From Spongiivirga sp046524175 (GTDB taxonomy: Bacteria > Bacteroidota > Bacteroidia > Flavobacteriales > Flavobacteriaceae), in the NCBI RefSeq assembly GCF_046524175.1, contig NZ_JBEFZF010000001.1, positions 434,001 to 498,000 of the forward strand: 64,000 nucleotides of DNA. The letters run 5' to 3'. The stretch's first letter is position 1. Every line of letters begins with the position of its first letter. Under the pieces are notes generated by a model. That model saw nothing but the letters and a program-made list of their open reading frames with translations, made no database searches and was not told where the DNA came from. The position numbers and the translations under genes were made by a program. Shown here piece by piece: positions 9,205 to 17,981 of the stretch.

Positions 9205-10158
9205 TTAACCGGCAAAAATATCGATAATCTGTGTTGCTAACTCGGTGCCAATGCGGTCTTGAGCTTCACCGGTAGCAGCTCCAATATGTGGAGTTAGCGA
9301 AACTTTTGGGTGCATTAATACCTGTATAGCCGGTTTTGGTTCTTCTTCAAACGTATCCAATCCTGCAAAGGATAGTTTATTTTCATTTAATGCGTCTAAA
9401 AGTGCAACTTCATCAATTACACCACCTCTCGCTGCATTGATAATGCAGGCCCCAGACTTCATTTGATTAAATTCTTTTTTGCCAATTACATATTCTTTTT
9501 GCGCAGGAACATGTAACGTTATGAAATCTGATTGATTTAGTACAGCCTCCATTGGCTGTGTTTCGATCTGAAATGTGGTACTTTGGCCATCGAAGAAATC
9601 TAATGTAATATCGGCCTTATCGATAAATTTATCTGCAGCCAACACACGCATACCAATACCTAAAGCAATTTTAGCTACTTCTTGACCGATACGCCCGAAA
9701 CCTATAATACCAATAGTTTTCCCTCTTAATTCAACACCTTTGGCATATGCTTTTTTTAGATCTTTGAACTTAGAATCACCATCTAAAGGCATATTTCTAT
9801 TGGCGTCATATAAAAAACGAACGCCGCCATACAGATGGGCAAAAACTAATTCTGCCACCGAGCTTGATGAAGCTGCTGGCGTGTTTATAACCTTAAGGCC
9901 TTTTTCACGAGCATAAGCTACATCAATATTATCCATACCAACACCACCACGACCAATAATCTTTAAGCTAGGGCAAGCGTCAATGATATCTTTTCTCACT
10001 TTTGTTGCAGAGCGCACCAAAAGCACATCAATTTTTTCTTCGTTGATATAATTAATTAACTGTTCTTGCGCTACCGTTGTGGTATTTACTTCAAACCCTG
10101 CGGCTTCTAAAGCTTCAATTCCGCTTTGTGAAACACCATCGTTTGCTAATACTTTCAT
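9205..10158 (-). CDS. serA: D-3-phosphoglycerate dehydrogenase (short form)
   Basis: A 317-residue D-2-hydroxyacid dehydrogenase. The NAD-binding GFGRIG is at about 153-158, the catalytic arginine is in NAARGGVIDE and the catalytic histidine in LTPHIGAATGE. It ends right after the catalytic domain, so it lacks the C-terminal ACT domain that gives serine feedback in the E. coli enzyme. It lies 80 bases downstream of serC on the same strand, which supports the serine-biosynthesis role over other hydroxyacid dehydrogenases. Confidence 0.9.
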   Translation of the reverse strand: MKVLANDGVSQSGIEALEAAGFEVNTTTVAQEQLINYINEEKIDVLLVRSATKVRKDIIDACPSLKIIGRGGVGMDNIDVAYAREKGLKVINTPAASSSSVAELVFAHLYGGVRFLYDANRNMPLDGDSKFKDLKKAYAKGVELRGKTIGIIGFGRIGQEVAKIALGIGMRVLAADKFIDKADITLDFFDGQSTTFQIETQPMEAVLNQSDFITLHVPAQKEYVIGKKEFNQMKSGACIINAARGGVIDEVALLDALNENKLSFAGLDTFEEEPKPAIQVLMHPKVSLTPHIGAATGEAQDRIGTELATQIIDIFAG

Positions 10159-10165
10159 TTTTATA

Positions 10166-10188
10166 AGTTTAAAGTCTAAAGTTTAAAG
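10166..10188. repeat. Short tandem-like repeat, 14-base period, serC-serA gap
   Basis: AGTTTAAAG occurs twice with a 14-base period. A similar element, also with a 14-base period (GAGTTTAGAGT twice), sits after parE at 17861-17885. It may be a dispersed intergenic repeat. Confidence 0.5.
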
Positions 10189-10238
10189 AGTGTTTATCTT
10201 TTTTTAAACCCCGTAATTGATTTTACATTTACTTGAAT

Positions 10239-11303
10239 TTAGGCTTTACGCTCTAATTCACTCATAACATCTACCAATACGCCAACACTTTCTAATGATA
10301 AGGCGTTGTACATTGATGCTCTGTATCCGCCAACCGATCGATGTCCGTTTAAACCGTTTACTCCGGCTTCCTTCCACATAGCATTAAAAGTTTCAGTAAG
10401 GTCATCGCGGGTGAGGCTAAAAGTCGCATTCATATTCGAACGATCTTCTTTCGCTGCGAAGCCATCGAACAGTGGATTTAACTCTATTTCGGAATAAATC
10501 AGGTTTGCTTTTTTCTCGTTAATCTCTTCAATAGCAGCGACACCGCCATTGGTTTTAAGCCATTCCATGGTTAGCATCGAAGTGTAAACGGCAAAAACAG
10601 GCGGGGTATTAAACATACTGCCCTTACTTAGTTGTACTTGATAATCTAACATAGAAGGTATTTGGCGCTCTACCTTGCCCAAAATATCTTCTTTGATAAT
10701 TACCAAAGTTGTTCCGGCAGGTCCCATATTCTTCTGAGCACCAGCATAGATCAAATCAAATTTGGTAAAGTCTAATTGTCTAGAAAAAATATCACTACTC
10801 ATATCACATACCAATGGTACGTTGGTAGTAGGAAATTCTTTTATCTGTGTGCCAAATATGGTATTATTACTAGTAAGATGTAAATAGTCTAAATCTTCAG
10901 GCACACTAAAATTCTTAGGGATGTAATTAAAGTTTTTGTCTTTTGATGAAGCCACTTCGACGATGTCTCCAAACAATTTTGCTTCTTTAATAGCTTTAGA
11001 ACTCCACGTACCTGTATTCACATAACCTGCCTTTTTACTCAATAGGTTATACGCTACCATCAGAAATTCCATGCTAGCCCCACCTTGTAAAAACAGTGCT
11101 TTATAGCCTTTGCCTTGAAGGTTTAAAAGTTCAAGCGCCAGACTTCGCGCTTTTTCCATGATATCAACAAAATCTTTACTTCTATGAGAAATCTCTATAA
11201 GTGAAAGTCCGGAGCCATTTAATTCCACAACGGCTTCAGCGGCTTTTTGCATTACTTCCTTAGGCAATACACACGGTCCTGCACTAAAATTATGTTTCTT
11301 CAT
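10239..11303 (-). CDS. serC: Phosphoserine aminotransferase
   Basis: A 354-residue class V aminotransferase. The PLP-binding lysine is K191 in AGAQKNMGPAG. The N terminus MKKHNFSAGPCVLP is the typical SerC opening, and GHRSVGGYRASMYNAL near the end is the phosphate/substrate region. It converts phosphohydroxypyruvate plus glutamate to phosphoserine. It is followed on the same strand by serA, giving the first two serine-pathway enzymes in one unit, with an acyl-CoA reductase gene 84 bases upstream. Confidence 0.95.
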   Translation of the reverse strand: MKKHNFSAGPCVLPKEVMQKAAEAVVELNGSGLSLIEISHRSKDFVDIMEKARSLALELLNLQGKGYKALFLQGGASMEFLMVAYNLLSKKAGYVNTGTWSSKAIKEAKLFGDIVEVASSKDKNFNYIPKNFSVPEDLDYLHLTSNNTIFGTQIKEFPTTNVPLVCDMSSDIFSRQLDFTKFDLIYAGAQKNMGPAGTTLVIIKEDILGKVERQIPSMLDYQVQLSKGSMFNTPPVFAVYTSMLTMEWLKTNGGVAAIEEINEKKANLIYSEIELNPLFDGFAAKEDRSNMNATFSLTRDDLTETFNAMWKEAGVNGLNGHRSVGGYRASMYNALSLESVGVLVDVMSELERKA

Positions 11304-11387
11304 TTTCGATAATTATTATTATTGATATAAAACGTTGCAAAGGTGCTAATTTAATGACGAAAAGCAGATATCAAAATCGCATTTTAT

Positions 11388-12452
11388 TCAAGATGTTTTT
11401 AACAAAAATGCAACGGTGTCTTCGCCATCTGCATAATCATGTAGGGCTGGGCATTGTGTTTGACCAAAACTTATTTCGTTGTCTATAAAACCTTTAGATA
11501 CAATACATTGAATTTGGTCTTCATCTTTTTTAAGGCGTTGTTTTAGCTCACTTTTATCTTCATAAGTTTCATAAAATAACGTAGCGATTGGAGAACTATA
11601 ACTTTTATCTTCTTTAATCATTAAAAAACCGTTTTCTAACATATCGAATTGGCTCATAATATAAACGGCTTTATTGTAGTCGTAGTTGTTGGCATATTTT
11701 GCGGTTTCAATAATCGCAGATTGATGGTAAACTCCTTTAAATATGTTGTCAAAATCATATCCTTTTGGGACAAAGACTTTCGAAACACTGCGGCATCCAA
11801 GACCGTAATATCTGAAAATATCTTCGCTCAAATTTCGCATCTCTTCTTCGGTTTCGGTTCCCGTTAGCACCGCCACCGAATTGCGATTCTTTCTAATGAT
11901 CGCAGGTACATCTTTAAAATAATATTCAAAATATCGGGCAGTATTATTGCTCCCAGTGGCGATAACTGCATCAAAATCTTCCAGTTTTCCTTCTGTAAAT
12001 TCGATTTTACCTTTAAATGAAGAGTCAATATATTCTAGGTACTTTGAAAGAAAGGGCAGTAGGTGCTTATCGTTTGATGACTGCTTCACTATCACCTTAT
12101 GCCCGCTAATTAAGACACACAAGAAATCATGAAATCCTACTAGGGGAATATTCCCTGCCATTACAATTCCTATTTTGCTAGGAGTAGAAACATTTTGAAT
12201 AGTATATTTTTCTAACCAATTCGTTAATTTTTGTGATGTAAGTTGTTGGCTCCAACCTTCAAGAGCATATAAAATGTTGTCTTTGGTAAACCATGCATTA
12301 TCCTCTTCAGCTAATTTTATTTGGTGCAAAAACCCATCAAAGAACAACTCGTTAAAGGGAATTGAATCTTTTTTTGAAATTGATGATCTGTTGAATTGAG
12401 ATAAAAACTTACCCAATTTTGCAAAGGCTTCAATTCTAGATGTTAAATCCAT
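11388..12452 (-). CDS. LuxC-family acyl-CoA reductase
   Basis: I place the start at the ATG at 12452 (354 residues, MDLTSRIEAFAKLGKFL). An upstream in-frame start at 12506 would add 18 residues but would run through the promoter region. The protein resembles the acyl-CoA reductase (LuxC) family of the aldehyde dehydrogenase superfamily, which reduces activated fatty acids to aldehydes with NADPH. PLVGFHDFLCVLISGHKVIVKQS and YYGLGCRSVSKVFVPKGYD are recognisable; the latter carries the presumed nucleophilic cysteine. No luxAB genes are present, so bioluminescence is not implied. It is divergent from a ferredoxin gene and precedes serC. The physiological substrate is unknown. Confidence 0.75.
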   Translation of the reverse strand: MDLTSRIEAFAKLGKFLSQFNRSSISKKDSIPFNELFFDGFLHQIKLAEEDNAWFTKDNILYALEGWSQQLTSQKLTNWLEKYTIQNVSTPSKIGIVMAGNIPLVGFHDFLCVLISGHKVIVKQSSNDKHLLPFLSKYLEYIDSSFKGKIEFTEGKLEDFDAVIATGSNNTARYFEYYFKDVPAIIRKNRNSVAVLTGTETEEEMRNLSEDIFRYYGLGCRSVSKVFVPKGYDFDNIFKGVYHQSAIIETAKYANNYDYNKAVYIMSQFDMLENGFLMIKEDKSYSSPIATLFYETYEDKSELKQRLKKDEDQIQCIVSKGFIDNEISFGQTQCPALHDYADGEDTVAFLLKTS

Positions 12453-12459
12453 ACAAAGG

Positions 12460-12501
12460 TTGTATATAAACCGTACAGGCTTTATTTTTGCAGCAAAATT
12501 A
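12460..12501. promoter_or_regulatory. Back-to-back Bacteroidetes promoters for ferredoxin and acyl-CoA reductase
   Basis: On the plus strand TATTTTTG at 12483-12490 matches the -7 consensus TAnnTTTG, with TTG at 12460-12462 at 20-base spacing as the -33 element; the ferredoxin ATG follows 30 bases later. On the minus strand 12501-12494 reads TAATTTTG, another exact match, 41 bases upstream of the acyl-CoA reductase ATG. The two -7 boxes are only 3 bases apart, so the two polymerases should compete. Confidence 0.65.
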
Positions 12502-12520
12502 AGCAAATAAGAAAAAGAAA

Positions 12521-12871
12521 ATGGCTATAATCATAACAGATGAATGTATAAATTGTGGTGCCTGTGAGACTGAATGTCCTAATACCGCAATTTATGAAGG
12601 GGCAGATGATTGGCGCTATTCTGATGGAACAAGTCTTGTTGGAGATGTGGTATTACCAGATGGTAAATCTGTGAATGCTGATGAAGCTCAAGAACCTGTT
12701 TCTGATGAGATTTACTATATAGTTCCAGACAAGTGTACAGAATGTAAAGGTTTTCATGAAGAACCACAATGTGCGGCAGTGTGTCCTGTAGACTGTTGCG
12801 TACCTGATGAAGATAACGTTGAGACAGAAGAGGTCCTTTTAGGTAAGCAGCGTTTTATGCATCCTGAATAA
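12521..12871 (+). CDS. Ferredoxin with two [4Fe-4S] clusters
   Basis: A 116-residue ferredoxin of the 2[4Fe-4S] type. Cluster motif one is at C9, C12, C15, C19 followed by proline. Motif two is at C72, C75, C84, C88 followed by proline, with an eight-residue insertion between its second and third cysteines, as in the Alvin/Nif-type ferredoxins. About 50 acidic residues separate the motifs. Two extra cysteines (92, 93) follow. It is a soluble electron carrier; the divergent promoter arrangement with the acyl-CoA reductase hints at, but does not prove, a shared redox role. Confidence 0.9.
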   Translation: MAIIITDECINCGACETECPNTAIYEGADDWRYSDGTSLVGDVVLPDGKSVNADEAQEPVSDEIYYIVPDKCTECKGFHEEPQCAAVCPVDCCVPDEDNVETEEVLLGKQRFMHPE

Positions 12872-12892
12872 GTAAGATGTACGATAATTTCT

Positions 12893-12920
12893 AAAATCCT
12901 GAGTGAAAACTCAGGATTTT
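12893..12920. terminator. Bidirectional terminator between ferredoxin and ureohydrolase
   Basis: A perfect 11-base-pair stem (12893-12903 with 12910-12920, core ATCCTGAG/CTCAGGAT) with loop TGAAAA is followed by TTTTTTG on the plus strand and by an A/T-rich run on the minus strand. It lies between two convergent genes, 21 bases after the ferredoxin stop and 4 bases after the ureohydrolase stop. Confidence 0.85.
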
Positions 12921-12924
12921 TTGT

Positions 12925-13704
12925 TTATCTACATTTTACAGCAAGTTCTTTTAAAATTTTAGCACAAACCATGGCAGTCATCTTATTGTAATCTCTTGTC
13001 GGATTGTACTCAACAATATCGGCACCAATTATTGGACCTTCTACTTGCTGAATAATACTTAGTAACTCCCGTGTAGTAAGACCTCCCGGTTCATAATGCG
13101 AAATACCTGGTGCAAATGCAGGGTCGAGCGCATCAATATCTACCGATATATATAGAGGGTCTTGAAGTTGAGGAATTCGGTCTAACGCAAAATCTTTCAT
13201 TTCTATTGAAGCCACTCCGTACTTCTTCACTTGTTCTCTCTGATGTGTATTAAAGGTCCTAATTCCAACCTGAACCAGTTGTTTTGCTAATCCATCTTCC
13301 ATAATTCGGGCAAACGGACATGCATGGGAGTATTGATCGCCCTCGAATTCATGATATAGGTCTCCATGTGCATCAATATGTAGGATATTTAATTGACCAT
13401 ACTCTTCATAAAAAGCTTTAATAATTGGATAGGTGATCGAGTGATCTCCTCCCAAGGTGATTAAGGAATTGTTTTTATGCAAATTATTGGCAGTGATCCC
13501 TTCTATATCAAAATAACTTTCAATCCGAAAATCACCTTTATCATCAAAAATAGAAGGCTTTATTTCAATATCTTCTTCAGCGAAGTAGTTTGCTGAATCG
13601 GAATTGTATGCCTCTCTTATTAAAGGTGGTGCTAAAGCCACCCCTTTTGCGAATGAAGATTTCTCGTCATATAAAATACCCTGTAATGCAATTTTGTTTT
13701 TCAT
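12925..13704 (-). CDS. Ureohydrolase (agmatinase/arginase family)
   Basis: A 259-residue arginase-superfamily enzyme. Manganese ligands appear in LGGDHSITYP, HIDAHGDLYHEF and SVDIDALDPAFAPG. The last is the extended signature shared by arginases, agmatinases and guanidinobutyrases. I start at the ATG at 13704 (MKNKIALQGILYDEKSSF); an in-frame ATG at 13755 would add 17 unusual residues. Substrate cannot be settled from sequence: agmatine or arginine are most likely. No arginine decarboxylase gene is adjacent. It is distinct from the hut-linked formimidoylglutamase. Confidence 0.8.
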   Translation of the reverse strand: MKNKIALQGILYDEKSSFAKGVALAPPLIREAYNSDSANYFAEEDIEIKPSIFDDKGDFRIESYFDIEGITANNLHKNNSLITLGGDHSITYPIIKAFYEEYGQLNILHIDAHGDLYHEFEGDQYSHACPFARIMEDGLAKQLVQVGIRTFNTHQREQVKKYGVASIEMKDFALDRIPQLQDPLYISVDIDALDPAFAPGISHYEPGGLTTRELLSIIQQVEGPIIGADIVEYNPTRDYNKMTAMVCAKILKELAVKCR

Positions 13705-13826
13705 TAAATGAAATCGATAGTAGTTACTAAAATAAGAAAAGATCGATTGAATCATCTTATTATTCTAAATGACATATCACTTATAAAAAGACAGTCATTA
13801 AAATGTTATTTCTTCCTTGATAATAC

Positions 13827-13834
13827 TATCTTTG
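13827..13834 (+). promoter_or_regulatory. -7 promoter box of ychF
   Basis: TATCTTTG is an exact match to TAnnTTTG, 19 bases before the ychF ATG. No convincing -33 TTG is visible at the usual distance. Confidence 0.55.
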
Positions 13835-13853
13835 CGCTCTTAAAATTCATACT

Positions 13854-14948
13854 ATGAAAGCCGGTATTGTCGGACTCCCAAATGTTGGTAAATCTACCTT
13901 GTTTAATTGCCTGTCAAATGCAAAAGCGCAAAGCGCGAATTTTCCTTTTTGCACCATCGAACCTAACATTGGTGTTGTGAATGTACCAGATACTCGATTA
14001 GAGAAACTAGAGGAGCTTGTAAACCCTGAAAAAGTAATACCTGCTACTGTTGAGATTGTTGATATCGCTGGTTTGGTTAAAGGTGCTAGTAAAGGTGAGG
14101 GTTTAGGAAATCAATTTTTAGGAAACATTCGTGAAACAGATGCAATTTTACATGTTTTGCGTTGTTTTGATAATGATAATATAGTACATGTTGATGGCTC
14201 TGTAGATCCCATAAGAGATAAGGAGACCATCGATATGGAACTGCAGTTAAAAGATCTAGAAACCGTTGAGAAAAAGTTAGAAAAAGTTACGCGAGCTTCA
14301 CGAACTGGAAATAAAGAAGCGTTAAAGGAGCAAGGAGTTTTAATCCGGATAAAAGAAGGTTTAGAAGCTGGAGCTTCGGTCAGAGCTATTGACTTTTCCG
14401 ATGATGATCGTACAGAATTTGTTAAACCTTTGCAGTTTATTACTGATAAACCGGTTTTATATGTGTGTAATGTTGACGAAGGCAGTGCGGTTAGTGGCAA
14501 CGATTACGTTGAAAAAGTAAAAGAGGCTGTAAAGAACGAAAATGCCCAAGTTTTGGTTCTAGCGGTAGGTACCGAAGCTGATATTACAGAACTTGAAAGT
14601 TATGAAGAACGCCAAATGTTCTTAGAGGATATCGGACTTGATGAGCCTGGTGTTTCGAAGTTAATCAGATCGGCTTATGCCTTGTTAGATCTTCAAACCT
14701 ATTTCACTGCAGGCGAAAAAGAAGTGCGCGCCTGGACCGTAAAAGTAGGTTCAACTGCACCACAAGCAGCAGGAGTAATTCACACTGATTTTGAAAAAGG
14801 GTTTATTCGTGCTGAAGTAATTGCATATAATGATTATGCACAATATGGTAGTGAAACCAAAGTGAAAGAGGCTGGAAAAATGCGTGTTGAGGGTAAGGAG
14901 TATGTTGTGAAAGATGGGGATGTAATGCATTTTAGATTTAACGTTTAG
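13854..14948 (+). CDS. ychF: Redox-regulated ATPase YchF (Obg-like GTPase family)
   Basis: A 364-residue P-loop protein with Walker A GLPNVGKST at 7-15, switch region DIAGLVKGASKGEGLGNQFL, and a C-terminal TGS domain (FRAEVIAYNDY-type region through VMHFRFNV). YchF prefers ATP to GTP and associates with ribosomes; it has been linked to oxidative-stress responses. Length and domain order match the family closely. It starts shortly after a TAnnTTTG box and is followed 30 bases later by an exporter gene. Confidence 0.95.
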   Translation: MKAGIVGLPNVGKSTLFNCLSNAKAQSANFPFCTIEPNIGVVNVPDTRLEKLEELVNPEKVIPATVEIVDIAGLVKGASKGEGLGNQFLGNIRETDAILHVLRCFDNDNIVHVDGSVDPIRDKETIDMELQLKDLETVEKKLEKVTRASRTGNKEALKEQGVLIRIKEGLEAGASVRAIDFSDDDRTEFVKPLQFITDKPVLYVCNVDEGSAVSGNDYVEKVKEAVKNENAQVLVLAVGTEADITELESYEERQMFLEDIGLDEPGVSKLIRSAYALLDLQTYFTAGEKEVRAWTVKVGSTAPQAAGVIHTDFEKGFIRAEVIAYNDYAQYGSETKVKEAGKMRVEGKEYVVKDGDVMHFRFNV

Positions 14949-14978
14949 TTACCAGATCAATACAAATACAATTCCCTA

Positions 14979-15875
14979 ATGAACACTTCTAAAAACTTCA
15001 GTTTAGGGATCCTACTAGGAATTGTTGGCGTTGTTATGTTCTCTTCTAAAGCGGTTATGGTGAAACTCGCTTATAACTATGAGGTAGATTCTGTTAGCCT
15101 ATTACTGCTTCGTATGTTGTTTTCATTTCCTTTTTATGTGATTATTGCTATTATATATTCTAAAGAAAAAAGAGAAGGAACATTACATAACAAACATTAT
15201 CTGTGGTTAATTGCTTGTGGTATTTTAGGCTATTATCTAGCAAGTTTCTTTGATTTTGAGGGCTTACAATACATAAAAGCAGGTCTTGAACGCATTATTT
15301 TGTTTTTATACCCCACGATTGTATTGATCTTAAATAAGTTATTTCTAAAAATACCGATTACAAAACTACAGGCATTGGCCATTTTTTTGACTTATTTAGG
15401 TGTCATTTTTGTTTTTTGGGAAGAGGTGAATCTAGAAGGAGAAAACGTCTATCTCGGTAGTTTCCTTATTTTATTAAGTGCATTAACCTATGCATCTTAT
15501 ATTGCTGGTAGCGGTTGGTTGATTCCGAAGTTTGGGGTGATGAGTTTTACGGCTTATGTTATGATCGTTTCATGTATTTGTGTATTTGTACATTATCTTT
15601 TTACAAATACAACAAGCCTTTTTAGTTTTCAATGGCAAGTGTATGTACTTGGTGGGGCAATAGCATTAATCGCCACAGTAATTCCTTCATTTTTGGTTTC
15701 GGCATCCATAAAATTGATCACTAGTTCTAATTTTTCAATTGTGGCTGGCATTGGTCCAATATCTACCATTATAATGGCGTATTTCTTCTTAAAAGAAACC
15801 CTAACAGCTATTCAATTTTTAGGTTCGTTTGTTGTTATCGCAGGCATATTGTTGATTAAGGTGCGAAAAAAGTAA
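14979..15875 (+). CDS. EamA/DMT-family transporter
   Basis: A 298-residue integral membrane protein with about ten hydrophobic helices in two repeats of five, the drug/metabolite transporter layout. A charged loop (SKEKREGTLHNKHY) separates helices 2 and 3. The second repeat contains the typical EamA ending (PISTIIMAYFFLKETLTAIQFLGSFVVIAGILLI). Members export amino acids, nucleobases or other metabolites; the substrate here is unknown. Only 30 bases separate it from ychF, so co-transcription is possible. Confidence 0.85.
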   Translation: MNTSKNFSLGILLGIVGVVMFSSKAVMVKLAYNYEVDSVSLLLLRMLFSFPFYVIIAIIYSKEKREGTLHNKHYLWLIACGILGYYLASFFDFEGLQYIKAGLERIILFLYPTIVLILNKLFLKIPITKLQALAIFLTYLGVIFVFWEEVNLEGENVYLGSFLILLSALTYASYIAGSGWLIPKFGVMSFTAYVMIVSCICVFVHYLFTNTTSLFSFQWQVYVLGGAIALIATVIPSFLVSASIKLITSSNFSIVAGIGPISTIIMAYFFLKETLTAIQFLGSFVVIAGILLIKVRKK

Positions 15876-15992
15876 GTCTTTTTTTTCTTAACAATCCTGC
15901 TGTTTCGTTTGTTAATTACTTTACTGGTGCAGCATTTCTTTTTTTGTAATGAACCTTTATATTAGCAAACATTCACTTTGTTTTATCGATCT

Positions 15993-17852
15993 ATGGCACA
16001 ACAGTCCGCATATACTGAAGATAATATACGTTCACTCGATTGGAAAGAGCATATTCGTATGCGTCCCGGTATGTACATTGGTAAGTTAGGGGATGGTTCT
16101 AGTGCTGATGATGGAATATACATTCTTATCAAGGAAGTGCTCGATAATTGTATTGACGAATTCGTGATGGGCGCTGGCAAAACAATTGAAGTTTCTGTTC
16201 AGGATAATCGCGTTATTGTTCGTGATTACGGGCGCGGTATTCCGTTGGGAAAAGTGGTCGATGTGGTATCTAAAATGAATACTGGTGGTAAGTATGATAC
16301 TAGAGCATTTAAAAAATCAGTAGGATTAAATGGGGTGGGTACAAAAGCGGTGAATGCCCTTTCTACTTTTTTTAGAGTGGAGTCAACAAGAGATGGAAAA
16401 TCAAAATCAGCTGAATTTGAAATAGGAAATCTGGTTAACGAAGAGTTGCTAGAAGAGACCTCAAGAAGACGAGGGACCAAGGTGACTTTTATTCCCGATG
16501 ATAGTATCTTCAAAAAATATAAGTTTCGTCATGAGTACATTGTAAAAATGATTAAAAATTATGTTTATCTCAACCCGGGATTGACAATGATTTTTAATGG
16601 CGAAAAATATTTTTCAGAAAATGGGTTGAAAGACCTACTTGAAGATAGCACGAATACGGATGACATGCTATATCCAATCATTCATTTGCGCGGTAATGAT
16701 ATTGAGGTGGCTATAACACACAGTAAAACGCAGTATAGCGAGGAATATCATTCGTTCGTAAACGGGCAAAATACAACTCAAGGGGGGACACATCTTTCCG
16801 CATTTAGAGAAGGTATTGTAAAAACAATCCGGGATTTCTACGGAAAGAGTTATGATGCTGCTGATATACGAAAGTCGATTATAGCCGCAATTTCTATTAA
16901 GGTAATGGAGCCTGTTTTTGAATCACAAACAAAAACAAAACTAGGTTCTACAGATATGGGTGGAGATTTACCTACGGTTCGCACATATGTGAATGATTTT
17001 CTTGGAAAATACTTGGACAACTTTCTTCATAAAAATGCGGATGTTGCTGAAGCTATCCAACGCAAGATTTTGCAGGCAGAACGTGAGCGCAAGGAGTTGT
17101 CAGGTATTCGAAAGCTGGCTAAAGAGCGTGCTAAAAAAGCAAACCTTCACAATAAAAAACTACGAGATTGTAGAGTGCACTTAGGCGATTTAAAAAATGA
17201 TCGTCGTTTAGAAACCACCTTGTTTATAACGGAAGGAGACTCTGCTAGTGGATCGATTACTAAGAGTCGAGATGTCAATACTCAAGCTGTATTCAGTCTA
17301 AAAGGAAAGCCGTTGAATTCGTATGGTATGTCTAAAAAGATTGTTTATGAAAATGAAGAGTTTAATTTACTACAGGCTGCATTAAATATTGAGGAAAGTC
17401 TCGAAGATTTGCGATATAACAATATTGTTATCGCAACTGATGCTGATGTTGATGGTATGCATATTCGGTTGTTGCTCATTACGTTCTTTTTACAATTTTT
17501 CCCAGAGCTTATAAAAGAAGGGCATTTGTACATCTTGCAAACACCCTTATTCCGGGTTCGGGATAAAAAAGAAACCATTTATTGTTACAGTGACGAGGAA
17601 CGAAGAAACGCTATTGATAAACTAAGAGGCAAGCCGGAAATAACTCGATTTAAAGGGTTGGGTGAAATTTCTCCTGATGAATTCAAGCATTTTATAGGAG
17701 ATGATATTCGTTTAGACCCTGTAATGTTAGATAAGGCAACATCCATAGAAGAGTTGTTAAGCTTCTATATGGGTAAAAACACACCCAATAGACAAGAGTT
17801 TATTATTAACAACTTGAAAGTGGAGTTGGATGTAGTTGAAGAAGATGTCTAA
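15993..17852 (+). CDS. parE: DNA topoisomerase IV subunit B
   Basis: A 619-residue type IIA topoisomerase B subunit, starting at the ATG at 15993 (MAQQSAYTEDNIRSLDW); a TTG at 15978 is in frame but less likely. GHKL ATPase motifs: EVLDNCIDE at about 48-56, RDYGRGIPLG and GLNGVGTKAVNALS. The Toprim domain shows EGDSASG near 414 and DADVDGMHIR near 483 for magnesium binding. Its short length and linkage with a parC-like A subunit support topoisomerase IV over gyrase. Its job is decatenation of replicated chromosomes. Confidence 0.9.
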   Translation: MAQQSAYTEDNIRSLDWKEHIRMRPGMYIGKLGDGSSADDGIYILIKEVLDNCIDEFVMGAGKTIEVSVQDNRVIVRDYGRGIPLGKVVDVVSKMNTGGKYDTRAFKKSVGLNGVGTKAVNALSTFFRVESTRDGKSKSAEFEIGNLVNEELLEETSRRRGTKVTFIPDDSIFKKYKFRHEYIVKMIKNYVYLNPGLTMIFNGEKYFSENGLKDLLEDSTNTDDMLYPIIHLRGNDIEVAITHSKTQYSEEYHSFVNGQNTTQGGTHLSAFREGIVKTIRDFYGKSYDAADIRKSIIAAISIKVMEPVFESQTKTKLGSTDMGGDLPTVRTYVNDFLGKYLDNFLHKNADVAEAIQRKILQAERERKELSGIRKLAKERAKKANLHNKKLRDCRVHLGDLKNDRRLETTLFITEGDSASGSITKSRDVNTQAVFSLKGKPLNSYGMSKKIVYENEEFNLLQAALNIEESLEDLRYNNIVIATDADVDGMHIRLLLITFFLQFFPELIKEGHLYILQTPLFRVRDKKETIYCYSDEERRNAIDKLRGKPEITRFKGLGEISPDEFKHFIGDDIRLDPVMLDKATSIEELLSFYMGKNTPNRQEFIINNLKVELDVVEEDV

Positions 17853-17860
17853 CTAGTTCA

Positions 17861-17938
17861 GAGTTTAGAGTTATGAGTTTAGAGTATTAAATGTGAAAAT
17901 AAAATAGTCTTCCCTCCTTGAGGAGGGATTTAGGGAGG
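17861..17938. repeat. Intergenic repeat pair and CCCTCC/GGAGGG hairpin after parE
   Basis: GAGTTTAGAGT occurs at 17861-17871 and 17875-17885. Further on, CCCTCC (17912-17917) and GGAGGG (17922-17927) form a GC-rich hairpin with loop TTGA, and a further GGGAGG (17933-17938) offers an alternative pairing. The GC content stands out sharply from the AT-rich surroundings. It may act as a terminator-like or REP-like element. Confidence 0.6.
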
Positions 17939-17981
17939 TATAAAAACCAAATATTATCCTCATTTAAATAACAAACAAAAA

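Noticed and set aside
11388..12452. LuxC similarity as evidence of bioluminescence
   Set aside because: No luxA, luxB, luxD or luxE is in the window, and LuxC-family reductases occur in many dark bacteria.
12925..13704. Second arginase-superfamily gene as part of the hut pathway
   Set aside because: It is 5 kb from the hut operon, in a different transcript, and the hut operon already has its own hutG.
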